From contig JAGTXK010000136.1 of the NCBI GenBank assembly GCA_019096195.1, positions 248,001-312,000 on the forward strand: 64,000 bases of DNA, read 5' to 3'. The stretch is from Boletus sp. NGJ (lineage: Eukaryota > Basidiomycota > Agaricomycetes > Boletales > Boletaceae). Position numbers and translations under genes: made by a program. Numbering within the stretch: position 1 is the first letter of the stretch; each line of letters starts with the position of its first letter. This document shows positions 11,900-22,348 of the stretch, piece after piece. The notes beneath the pieces are model-generated. The model did not search any database. It worked only from the letters and a program-made list of their open reading frames with translations, and was not told where the DNA came from.

Positions 11900-13425
11900 C
11901 TACTCATCTGCCACGACCACAATACTCTTTCCAGTAAATGCACCCTACTATCCAACACCACCTCGGCATTTTCCAGTCCCCTTGTGACATCCTCCTTGTA
12001 AGTCAGCTCTCTCGACACGAGTAAAGCAGACACTTCCTTCTCAAAAGTTTCCTTATACTTCGGGATGAGGGAGGACATGGTGAATCCATTGAATGAGATT
12101 TCCTTCACAATGACGTTCATCAAGTTCTGTCAAATTGGAAGGGGTCAACGGTAGAATGTCAAAAACAAACGAAGAACGAACCCAAATTGGGTATACATCG
12201 CCAGAGTATCCAGAAATCATGCCGCATTCCTGCAACGTGTGAAACACAAGTAGGGCGCAATCCTAGGCACCAGACTTACGATGAATCGGGCATATCTCGC
12301 CACTGCGTTCAGCGAAGCTTCCAGTGTTTCACCGCCAACGTTGTCCCAGTAGCTAACAGATCCGGTCAGGTACATTGTATAGCGTTCCGACGATAGCATG
12401 GCGGACACATCAATGGGACCTTCCTTTGCCAAAACCTCAGATGTCTTTGTCGTCTTGTAGTTGAATGCGACGTCCGCACCCAGGTCTTTCAAGAACTGGA
12501 CCTTGTCATCCGAGCTGGCAGATGCAATGACTTTCATGCCGTCCCTCTTGGCGAGTTGGATGACGAGGCTAGAAAAAAATATGGTCCATCTCTCGGAGCA
12601 ATGCATACGATCCAACTGCACCAGCTCCACTGGTTACGAATGCTACTTCTCCCTATGCGATACACGACGTGAGCGGCGAGGAGAAAGAGGCGGGCATCAC
12701 AAGCTCACTTTCTTTGCATGTGATTACTCTTTCCAGCCAAAGTATGCGGTCTGGCCTTTTTTGAAAAATGAACCCATCGACCCGTGTCATCAACGACGAT
12801 GGGTTGAGCGACTTACCAGGTATTCCGGCTATTCTGACAAAGACACTCCAAGGGAGACCATACTTGTTGTCTATCTTGCTGAAGCCTTCGAATCGAGTAC
12901 TCCTCGAATGCTATGGATCAAACAGATCAAGGTTGGCACGAGCTTTGGGATCAGCTACTACACGCACGGTAGAACCCGCCGAAAGATCTCCAACCTGGAA
13001 AGCGGGATCCTCGGAACGCACGACGACCCCGACACCGTAGCCTCGGATTCTGTGGGAGAAGAAATGAAATATCCAGCAACTTAGTACCAAACGGAGCACT
13101 TACGTATCTCCGATGTTGTAGCTCATCTGACCGTGTCGTTTAAGGGACGAATTATCGTTGAATGTGGCTTGGAAGCACTCACAGGAAGACCTGGCCTCAT
13201 CTTGGGCTCCAAGGACAACAAGAGGGTCTTGAGCAAGATACCTCCATTCAGAGAGACGTTTTCCACGTCGATCGTCTGACTGTCGTCAAGCACCGTTGTC
13301 TGGCTAGGAACGATAGAGCCTAGTGTGGGAGGGGCGCTCGGCGTGAATTTCTTGACATGGAAGCTGTATTGCTCACCTTTGAAGAATCCCTTGAGGAGGA
13401 TGCGTTTGTTGCTGACAGGGACCAT
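11900..13425 (-). pseudogene. Decayed NADP-dependent alkenal double-bond reductase (MDR family)
   Basis: Medium-chain reductase of the leukotriene B4 12-hydroxydehydrogenase/alkenal reductase type. It reads MVPVSNKRILLKGFFKGE, then LNGGILLKTLLLSLEPKMR, RIRGYGVGVVVRSEDPAF, NKYGLPWSVFVRIAGIPG, KKGEVAFVTSGAGAVGS, LAKRDGMKVIASASS, IDVYWDNVGGETLEA, ECGMISGYSG and TYKEDVTRGLENAE. Splice sites are mostly intact, but three lesions are seen: the expected FEEYSI segment near 12885-12908 is out of frame with its flanks, an in-frame TAA stands at 12724-12726 where the family has Tyr (GWKEY), and the usual C-terminal GKSIVVVADE tail is in another frame around 11930-11952. It is most simply a young pseudogene; sequencing errors at all three places are less likely. 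The donor inside IDV (GTCCGC) is also poor. Confidence 0.75.
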
Positions 13426-14040
13426 TTATTGATTTTTAGTTGTCAGAGGGATCGAGGTGAGGTTCAAGTCGTCCATGATGAAGATCTCATACAACTTATT
13501 GGATGGCCGGGTGGCTAACGTAGTTACTGTGCTTATCTTGTACTGCATAACTATACACAGTAACTCGAAGATGAGTCGGGACAAACTCACCCAAAGCACG
13601 AAATTGTCAACCTGACAATGCATAATACATCGTCATGACCAACACTATGCATTATGAGATACTATGTACTCACTATCCTCTACAAGGCGCGTTCAACTGT
13701 GGCATTCGCTGACAGAAAAAGCAACCCACGTCAGCCAGATCCCATCAGCAAAGGGTGGGTGATTTGATGTTGTGTATTACGCTACACGATCTCCTTTTTG
13801 CGCGGGTCTGGGCTGAGGACATACGTGTACATTATCGTGGCCGACGCCACGGACGGATTGGAACCTGCTGGACAAAAAAAAAAAAAACTATCGCGGAGGG
13901 CAATAAAAATTTTCAAAGGGACTGTCTTGAGAATTCAACTCATGATTTGAACGAGTCGTAAGGCAAGGGTGATTACTTACCAGTCAACAACTTCCTCATG
14001 GGGCGGCACAAGCCGCGTGGTGGGCGTCCATTACCGGTTA
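13426..14040. other. intergenic region
   Basis: Upstream of the reductase pseudogene. I see only short frames without family signatures and a homopolymer A run near 13874. It probably includes the old promoter of the reductase. Confidence 0.4.
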
Positions 14041-14343
14041 CCCCTCTACGCGTGAACAACACGCCGCATTTCGGGCGCGGCCATCTGTACTCGAGATGCT
14101 TCTCCTGCACATGTTTGACCAGACATTTTTTTATTCAGGACGTCACCGCAGCTAACCCCAGATGCACACAAGCCTTGCAGTCGCATTGACTTGGTGTATC
14201 ATTTTCAAATGTAAGGGAACGTCATGTCCTTGAACCAGAGCGCCGCATGCCCGCCCATTCGTCATCCACTCGCAACGATATTGCTTCAGCCCCAGGCCGA
14301 TAGCGACCAACTCGCCTGCATCCTGGTTCTGCTTTTGCTGCAT
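14041..14343 (-). pseudogene. C2H2-like zinc-finger relic
   Basis: Reading leftward from an ATG at 14343, the peptide contains CEWMTNGRACGALVQG followed by HLKMIH, a C2H2-like finger. It then gives VCIWG, and further along KHVQEKHLEYRW with PKCGVLFTRR, the pattern of a second and third fungal finger. The three blocks lie in different frames with no intron arrangement that rejoins them, so at least two frame breaks separate them. Similar multi-finger proteins are common DNA-binding factors in Agaricomycetes. I read it as a broken gene fragment; an unusual splice pattern is the alternative. Confidence 0.4.
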
Positions 14344-15013
14344 GGCTGAAAGTTCGTTGGGGAGATCTAGACGGAGCGGACGGAAAACGGCTTAGCGCAG
14401 TCCCGAGGACTGATTATGTAAAATGTACAGTTGTACAGTTGTGACTTGGTACGATGTGAGACAGGCAAGATATTATGACAAAATAACAAGCAACTTCTGG
14501 CGCACCCTCGATAGATCTGGAGATACCATGTACTGTGTGACATCGATTTTGAAGATTTAGCAGCACTGCATTAATTCAGCATCATTCGCGATCACGCCGA
14601 TCCAACGACAACAGACGACCTCCCACTCACCGGTTTTCTCTTCGTCATTCCTGGTGGTGGCCCCATCACATTACATACAATGCCACACCATCCGTTCGTA
14701 AGTCGACGATATCTATGTCGAACAATCTAGCGGGTCTACGACTCGTGTATAATTATGAAAAGCGCTGTATAATTGACCGTGCTCCACCTGGATCCCGCAG
14801 ATCGACAGCTAATTTCATGCAACCGTCCTTTTCCGTCATTGCAATGATTGTCGGCTCAGAAACGAAGCCTTTAATTACCCCGAGTCATTTCACGAGGCAA
14901 CCGTCTTCCTTGATTCGCTGATAATTAAAAAGGATGTACAAGGGTCAGAAATAGAGACAAACGAAGCATGTTACACACCATAGCCTATAGCCGCTCGAGA
15001 TTCCACGCGGAAG
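14344..15013. other. intergenic region
   Basis: AT-richer stretch with several short frames on both strands, none matching a family I recognise. It separates the zinc-finger relic from the 3' end of the F-box gene. Confidence 0.4.
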
Positions 15014-16666
15014 CTAGTGTAGACCGAGCACCACCAAATCAAAGCGATTATCACTTGCTTCCGCGTCATGACAAAACCTTCCTCTGACGCCGTCAAATAC
15101 GCAGCAGTCCGCATACTGGAACACGTCTCGCGGGGTCAGGTTGCTGGGTTCGCTGACCACGGCCGTACAAAGCTCTCCACTGGCATCGATCGAGAATTTA
15201 TAGAGGACGAGAGGATAGTCACCAAGTTCTTCGGACTCTGACAAGGACAGGGTCAACATCCCCCTTCCGTGTCCATCGTCGGAAGCGTCCAGGTAGATAG
15301 TCCGTCTCTGGCCTCGAAGAACGAGGAGCTCTTGTGCGTTGACAAACATGGGGAGGACTTGCATAGATTCCGAAATTATTGGCGGAATTGTGATGTCGAC
15401 GCAGAAATAATGGGTCTGCCCGTGATGCGTGTCAGTGCTCAGAAAGCGTACGTTAGCCTCCCCGGTTGCTGGATCGACGATGGCACCGCGGAGGTGGTGG
15501 GTAGGCGCATAACAATACTCGGAGAGAACTTCGTGCGTGAGGCGAAGTTGGCCCATGTCGGCGTCAGACAGGTGTGCCAATGAATCTGGAGCGGCAAACA
15601 TCTGGATGAGAGTCACTGGAGGGTCCCAGTGCCGCCAGGGATGAAAGACGACGATGTGGCCCCCTGAGAGGACGGTGAAACCAGGCCACCACGGGCGGGG
15701 CTCCCTGTGGATAACCGCGTCCTACGAGGCCAGTGAACATGAACCCCGGCTCGACGAAAACGTGACTACTTACGAGGCTAGAACCAAACACAGGGAATCT
15801 GTATGTGGCCCGTGTTCGCGCGTCCATCACCATAGGCTCGTATAGATGCCCAAATAAGCGGTCTATGCCACCGTGAAAGAACAAAAATGGTGCGCTGGCA
15901 GACAGGGGGAAATTCGCATACTCTGGCAAGTCCATCTCAAAGGTCAAAGGACCTAACATTGGGCGTACGTCATTCTGTAGTGGAAACTCCAGGAGCTTGC
16001 TAGGGAGGACACAGTCAGGATTAAATAAGGACGAGACAAGCAGGAAATGCACGTGCATCGGCGTACGCTGGGCAATGGGTTCGTCTACGTGGCGCAGAGC
16101 GATAAAAACGCGCTCGGCATCAGGGAACGTCAACGAGCAAGCGTCGAGTGACGATATGGGCTCAGCGGCCTCCCATATAAGCCGACCTGCCCCGGTTTCG
16201 AGATCCTGGGCGAGGAGTTGCTCTCCTTCACACCAAATAAACAATCTCCCAAAGAGAAAGTCAAACGAGGTTGATACCGGAGACGGTTTTGTGGATATCC
16301 GTGGACCTTGGACGCGAGAAACCACGCTGATGGGCTGCGATGTCCATGTCCGGGATACACGCGCTGAGTGGATCAGGACATGTTCGAGAAACTGCGTGGA
16401 TTGCCACGGGAATGGTCCAGCTGGGCGAGGTAAACGTGAACTGGCATACAATGTCCTCCATAGCCGGGCATCGTGAGTGACGCTGTTGAATTGCTTCGAC
16501 ACCTAGCAGAGATGATCAGAGGGGACGTCCACGGCCGACAGGCCACTGAGCGTACCATACGCAATCGAATGACCTCGCGCGGGTTCAAGAAGTGCAAGAT
16601 GAAAAAGATGATTTCATATGGGAAGAAGACTGTGGACACTGGACGTGTACTGGCAGAACCTTGCAT
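15014..16666 (-). CDS. F-box protein
   Basis: Predicted 515-residue F-box protein, a substrate receptor of an SCF ubiquitin ligase. Exons 16666-16556, 16502-15774 and 15721-15014 join in phase. The F-box lies near residues 12-60: FPYEIIFFILHFLNPREV then LRMVSKQFNSV..DARLW, with the first intron inside the box as is common in Agaricomycete F-box genes. The rest has no recognisable repeat; regularly spaced hydrophobic strands (for example FDFLFGRLFIWCEGEQLL and HIVVFHPWRHWDPP) suggest a beta-propeller-like substrate domain, which is inference. The ATG at 16666 is the first before the box. Agaricomycetes carry hundreds of such genes, so no specific target can be named. Confidence 0.75.
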
Positions 16667-17086
16667 CTCATTGGAAAGGGAACAAGTTGGAGTGCAAATT
16701 CTGTACTCGATTTTGCTTATTCCATGTTCAGTGCTACGTACAATTCCTCCCTACTTCCACGGGCACGACCCACCGAAATCCCGGTACAGCCCATAGCAAT
16801 GACAGCACTGGGAAAACAACCTCGAGGACCGCCACATGCACAACTCTACAGCATTCGTCCCTTTGCTCCAGAGTCTTTTTTTTTTTAACCGGACTGTGGG
16901 TGTGCTTCGATGCGCCGGCCCGTTGTCAATTCAGCTTTTGATTTCGACCGCCTTTGGCGAGGTTGCGTCTGGGGCTGAGCATCGCTTTTTGCTAGTCCTG
17001 TTTGCGATGGAGTCTGGCACGCCCTTCAAGCTATCATCCGTCGCAATCGCAGTTCACGGGTCCATTCGTGCACGCCACTTTGCAAG
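16667..17086. other. intergenic region between divergent genes
   Basis: Lies between the F-box gene (minus) and the small membrane-protein gene (plus), so it probably carries both promoters. A poly-T run occurs near 16878. An ATG at 17008 opens a short frame (MESGTPFKLSS...) that could be an upstream exon of the membrane protein, without proof. Confidence 0.4.
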
Positions 17087-17631
17087 ATGATACCTTGTCG
17101 ACCGCTCTACGTCGTCTCCTCTGCCATCATGCTCTTCACCAAGGTCGTCGTCATCGCCTACATGCTCTCCGCGGGAGACTACGAGTTTCTGAACTGGAAA
17201 AACAGCCAAGAATACATACGAACGCAAAGGGTGAGTCTGTGCGAGCGAGGGTAGTTCTTGTCGATGAGACTTAAAAGGGAGGTCGCTAGAGCCGGGTTTT
17301 CAAGCAACTCACGCTCGCTGTCATCACGTTCCGCATTGGCAGACACATGCTCAAGCGATCCGTGGTCTCGTTTCTCATCTTCACGATCGTCGTCATCAAG
17401 CTGCTTACGATCCAGGTGAAGCTGGTGAAGCTCGCTCGGACCCTCAAGCCTTTCAATGGGCCAGTACGACTCACGGCTTGCATCATGTTGTCGGGGGCGT
17501 TTTTCTACCTCAAGCTTGTTGTCGAGATTTCGTGGGCAGTCTACTACTTGATCATGCTGTGCAGAAATCCGTCCATAAAGGATACATGTGTGTTGCTGCT
17601 CGGCCTCTTACGCTTACTCGATTGTAAATAG
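17087..17631 (+). CDS. Small multi-pass membrane protein, function unknown
   Basis: Two exons (17087-17230 and 17305-17631) join in phase to give about 156 residues. Hydrophobic segments occur near residues 7-28 (YVVSSAIMLFTKVVVIAYML), 66-84 (SVVSFLIFTIVVIKLLT), 103-128 (LTACIMLSGAFFYLKLVV..) and at the end, so three to four transmembrane helices are likely. I do not recognise the family. The 3' end is uncertain: a GTGTGT donor near 17587 and an acceptor near 17631 could replace the last residues by a short alternative tail. Coding status rests on the in-phase intron and hydrophobic pattern. Confidence 0.45.
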
Positions 17632-17743
17632 ATATCAGATGGTCGTAAGTTGACGACGACAAGTTTTGGACCGCTACACGCAAAGAGAACTACTAAGGAC
17701 GATGGTACGGCTGAAATGCTGTCGCTGTTGCAATGCCGAGGCA

Positions 17744-18247
17744 TCAGACTGCTGGCGGGGTGGCGTTGTGTGTGGACGAGGAAGAAGAAGGCGAGTCGCA
17801 CCCGCTGTCCTCGTTGTCCCCCTGAGGCCTGGACATGACCTCGACAGAGTGCTCCACGTCCTCCAGCATTCTCCGAACGAAGCCATTCCCGGCAACGCTC
17901 GCGACCAAGTCCAAAAAGGCTTGCGTCTTTGCCCTCTCCTCTTCCAGCTCTGCGTCTGCTAGCCCGGCTTCCACGTACGCGTTTGCCACGTCCGTCTGGA
18001 CTTGTGAGAGGCACCGTTCGAGGTGCGAACGCTGACGCATCACGTCTGCCAACATTTGGTTGAGCCAGGTGGGGTCTTCCTCTGCGAGAGGTGGTGGTGG
18101 TGGATAGGCAAGCGCCATGATGGGAGGGTCGGGCGTCGAGTTGAGTGGAAGGGGGGATTTGGAAGGGGCAAATTTCGGGATCCAGTACCCGTCGGACGGG
18201 GGCGGAGGGAAATGCTCAAAAGGCCATTCGACCGCGCGTTGGGACAT
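17744..18247 (-). CDS. Coiled-coil hypothetical protein
   Basis: Single-exon frame of 167 residues starting at the ATG at 18247 (MSQRAVEWPFEHFPPPPSDG). The first 60 residues are proline rich. A coiled-coil helix follows at about residues 65-125 (LNQMLADVMRQRSHLERCL, DAELEEERAKTQAFLDLV), and the end is an acidic/serine tail. I know no named family. The open frame extends upstream of this ATG to 18436, but that extension contains poor coding sequence. Antisense frames are present but look like shadows. Confidence 0.5.
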   Translation of the reverse strand: MSQRAVEWPFEHFPPPPSDGYWIPKFAPSKSPLPLNSTPDPPIMALAYPPPPPLAEEDPTWLNQMLADVMRQRSHLERCLSQVQTDVANAYVEAGLADAELEEERAKTQAFLDLVASVAGNGFVRRMLEDVEHSVEVMSRPQGDNEDSGCDSPSSSSSTHNATPPAV

Positions 18248-18546
18248 TTTCGTGAACAACTGGCTGACTTTGAATTTATGCGAGCCGATGATAAATTGAT
18301 CGATTGATCGATGTTGCCTGTTTTGTCTTGACAGCAAGTTTGAAAATCTTGGCACTCGGCCACGGAAAGGGAAAGTCTGATACCGCATCGATTGGAGTGG
18401 GAAACACAAACTCGCTAGCGAGCAAAAAACCCTCACGAAATCTAGGGTCGGGTGATGTCATTTGGGCCCTGAATTTTATTGTCACCCTTATTTAAACCCG
18501 ACCGTCGCTTTTCTTCTTTCCCTCGTCGCCTTTTTTCCCACTCCCA

Positions 18547-19657
18547 ATGTTGCCCTCCTCCTCCAGGTACATGAGCGGTGTCGCCCGCCCAAGAGACTTG
18601 CGCGTCGTTACAAGGTCCAGAGCCGGGCACTTGAGACTCGACCATCCAGACACGTACGCATCCTTGTATCTCGTGCTCGCGGGCGGTCGTTAACCTTTGA
18701 CACCCAACAGCGACGAGCGCGTCCCCGATTTCCAAGCACTTCAAAGGTCATTCAAGGACCCAGAAGCAGTGGACGCCACCCAGTGGCCGTCGCCACACCG
18801 CCAAATACGGAAATCCGTCCAGGGTCGCGCAGCGTTGCTGTGCGAGATAAGCCCAGTGCCACTCAATGATACCGAGGTCCCTCAGTCACGAAGCACACCC
18901 GTTTCTCACATCAATCCTTGCCTTTTGGCTCATCAGCCCTCGTTTGCATCTCACCAGGCCCGCGGTTTTCATTCGTCTTTGCGCGTCCCCTACGATTCGA
19001 CTTCTTACAATGTGACCGACGTACCTGAATTCTTTGTCAAATATAAAGACCACCGCGCCACTTCCTCCGCGGACTTGGTGAGCCCGTTTGCTCGTTTTGT
19101 CGAGGTCGCTCATTCTTTTTTATATCTTGCAGGAAGTGCATGAGTTGGGATTGATGCAATCTCTTGCCAACTCCATCCGTTCGGGTGACGTTGTTGCCAG
19201 TACACGTCGTTTGAAGGCCAAGATCCCCGTCGAACACCACGCCACCGAGGGCCGCATCGTCCATCCATCCGGCTTCGTCGTTCCTGGCCCGGGGCACAGT
19301 AGCACTTCCGACGTTGCACGCGCCAAGGAGAGAGAGCGTAACGAGAACAAGGATCGTGCAGTACAGACAGCGGCCGTCGCTGATCGCGTTCTCGAGTCCG
19401 ACTTTGGACAAGTCGACGCCACGACTCATCCCTCCTTACACAAGGTCCCTTTCGAGGTCCACGAACTCGACGGAACTGTCAAGCACCCCAGCGGTTTCGT
19501 GCCCCCAACGCCTGCCCACAAATTCAGGTACACCGTCGACAGCAACGTCCTCAGGGACCGCAAGGTCTCTGCTGTCCGACAGAGAGCCAGGCAGCCATCT
19601 CCAGCTCGCGCAGTTTTAAGGGCCATGCACACAACCTCGGCGCCAATGTCTTTTTGA
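18547..19657 (+). CDS. Protein with two HPSGFV repeats, possibly mitochondrial
   Basis: Three exons (18547-18653, 18711-19077, 19133-19657) join in phase for 332 residues. The N terminus is rich in Arg and Ser and poor in acidic residues (MLPSSSRYMSGVARPRDLR), like a mitochondrial presequence. The C-terminal half contains two related motifs about 90 residues apart: GRIVHPSGFVVPGPGH and GTVKHPSGFVPPTPAH, each preceded by a V-E-x-H or E-V-H-E-L element. I do not know a function for this family, which I believe is shared by other Agaricomycetes. The gene is convergent with the GH3 gene; their stops are about 175 bases apart. Confidence 0.6.
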
Positions 19658-19831
19658 ACACGTTTAGTGGGAACGTGTATGAATCGAGGTGATCGGCCCG
19701 GGTCTCGGGCGCTATATATGTCGTGTATGATAACAAGCGTTGCACCACGGTATTTAACCTCCAGATGCGCTCAAGTATAAACCTGTATTTGACCTGTATC
19801 ATAACATTTACGCATCATGTACTACAGTCAA

Positions 19832-21721
19832 TTACTTGTCACAGGCACATGTGCCAATGCTCTCATGAAGCAGTCGAATCATCATTTGCTTTGTCTCGTC
19901 CCATGTACTTGCACTCGCAGCAAAGCACATGAAGCGCCGGAGAGGGTATGGAGCTGCTGTGGGGAAAGTCACGTTATCGGCGCAAGCCAATGAAATTACG
20001 CTCTCATCAAGACGTCAGCAGTGGAGCCATCATTTGCCAAGACTCTCTCCATGTCCGCGAGGTACTCTGCAGCTCCAGATATCCAGGCCACCTCAGCATG
20101 AAGCGCAAAAAAGGCCGGGTTGGGTGTCGGAATACAAGCGTGCGCGCAGCCGCAGCAACCCGTCCAATATCGCTTCATCGCCGGTATATTAGGACACGTA
20201 GGCTTTTCTTGGACACCGCCCTACGCTCTCTTTTTCCCGATACGTATATATAGAGTACCTCTCCTCAGTCCGTTGTATCGCACGACGACCGAGTTCTTGT
20301 CCCAGCCGCTGCGCTCTCGTCGTATAGCCTCTTCAACATCTTATATCGCTAGCGAAAGAGGGCACCATTTAGCGAAATGTATTGTGGGGTCGTATGGGAA
20401 CGCTCACTTGCAACGTTCGACGAATTGGATAATGGGAACACCATCTGTCGGGTCAAACCCAGAGATCTCGACCACATCACCAAGACGATACCGCCATAGG
20501 CCGTCTCGGGTGGTCAACACGAGTTCATATCGTTTTCCCAGCTGAACCTCCCACTACAACACTAGTCAGCAAGGAGTACTCACGAGTTGTGCGAGAGCAC
20601 TGATCGAATCACTCTTATTGACATCCAAAAACTCGATGATGCTTTTGCGACTTGGCTTGAACTGGTTCAACTCGAGTGAGTTGTAAGACGACCCAATCCA
20701 GACCTCCGTGCTTCCATAGCTACGGGCACGTATATCCGTGTTGGGTCCGAGGAACCATTGAGCCTACACAGGAACAGCGAGGAGAGTAAGACAGAACGAT
20801 CAGACGATAAACCGCACCAAGGGGATAGATGATGCAAAGGAACCACTGGCGATAGCAGTGACTGAACGCAAGTTCGGCCAAACGTGACTGCACCACCATG
20901 GTTGAGATGACGGGCGACCGAGACTACGCAGCTCTGCCGCACGTTCAGGGTCCGGAAAGATATTCGACTGGTGAAGGTTCAGTTTCGATAGTCGGTACTT
21001 GCCTCCAAGTAATGCCGAACTTCTGCTACCCCGTCCAAATCTGGGGATAGTACCGGTCGCGATACAGTGCACCACCACATTGAATTCTATATCGAGGTGG
21101 CGTATCATGTGCTGAGGAACGCCATACACATGGTCTCGAGGGACCTGCTGCCGACTGCAAATAGCGCATGTATGAGAAGAAAAGAGCGCCACTTCTTTAT
21201 GAAAGGTTAGGTAGATTGTCGTGACAGAATGCTTTTCTTCATCCTCGACATTCATTTGATCACATCCGAGATACCATACATATGCCGTAGTGCGTCTGCG
21301 GAGAAGATCAGAGATCGTCCACGATACAGATTTCGAGGATCTGGTTTTTGACAAGCGGTTATATTTTGGAAAGGTTTTCGGAAGACCACCGGACGTCGAG
21401 CTGGACTCGGCGAGATAATCGGGTAGTCCAGGGGCCAATAAATTGCTTTGCATGGTTTTTTTCAATTGCAAGGAATGGTGCATATGTGTCATAGGTCGTG
21501 AACTGAACCGTTTTTCGAAATGAATCGGAAAGGACGTGATCATCGATTCCATCGACAGGGCCAGCCGTCGCATGACGGAATTCAGTGAGCTCGGATGCGG
21601 TCTGAGCGAATTGGGTGTTGTAGTTGGCCTTGACTATCCTGGACCGAAGCTCGTCAGTTCGCCGTCTCAGCTGCTCAGAGAGTGAGGGCGGGTTAGAGAG
21701 AAGGAGATCCGGGAGATGCAT
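19832..21721 (-). CDS. GH3-family acyl-adenylating protein
   Basis: GH3 proteins belong to the adenylate-forming superfamily; plant members conjugate amino acids to auxin or jasmonate, fungal substrates are unknown. Landmarks in order: TVQFTTYDTYAPFLA, APGLPDYLAESSSTSGG (phosphate-binding loop), LFSSHTCAICSRQQ, DPERAAELRSLGRP, WPNLRSVTAIASGSF, GSTEVWIGSSYNSLEL, KRYELVLTTRDGLWRYRLGD and EISGFDPTDGVP. Several introns are implied and not all were fixed exactly; the tail ends with TWDETKQMMIRLLHE and a stop at 19832-19834. Near 21456-21462 a run of seven T (A on the coding strand) separates two frames; six would restore continuity. This may be a sequencing slip or an inactivating change. Confidence 0.7.
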
Positions 21722-22348
21722 GAGCCCTGAGGACGTGTCAGTGTTGCGACAGAACCTGCCTGGACCTTGAGTAGCTGCCGGCTACCGACATGTTGTCCCG
21801 AGGCTCGGCAATTACGAACGACGAAGCCCCAGATCTTGGACCGAACAAGAGACTGTCTAACCAATTTCTGGACAGCCTTGGGCCTGCCCTCTTCGCTTCG
21901 CTTGACCGAGGAAATAAGTCGACCATTACATGCAAATCGATACTGAGACGTGGTCCCGCGGGCCGCGTGTGCTGAATCGACAAAGAGATGAGCCGCACGT
22001 TGTACCGTATTTGGACCTTTCTCCTCAAACTCGGGCCATCGTCCGTGCTTGGAGCTGAGATACACGTTTCTTGGTCCTAGTTACTTCGGAACAGTGGTGA
22101 TGCGTATGCCTTAAAGGGCTGTCTGGAGTTAGACGTAGGATGACACTCCCGGGTTCCAACGTGGACCCGGGGACCGACCATGCTGCACCGACGTGGTTAG
22201 GCTGACGAACAGGTGATACACACAGCTCTGCTATGCCATACAATAGAGATAGACTTGAAGGCGTTTGTTAAACGTGTAACGTTCAAAGGTGACCCGACAG
22301 TCAACATACCCAAGTTCCTTGGCCTCTTTCTAATCTTTCCTGCCTGGA
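21722..22348. other. intergenic region
   Basis: Upstream of the GH3 gene and next to the Helitron-like element. A minus-strand open frame to 22065 has no recognisable domain and biased composition, so I do not call it. It probably includes the GH3 promoter. Confidence 0.4.

Noticed and set aside
17650-17962. Plus-strand frames over the coiled-coil gene
   Set aside because: Antisense to a longer, better structured minus-strand frame with a plausible coiled coil.
21667-22065. Minus-strand frame upstream of GH3
   Set aside because: No recognisable domain, no joinable exons; GH3 proteins normally start where the ATG at 21721 lies.
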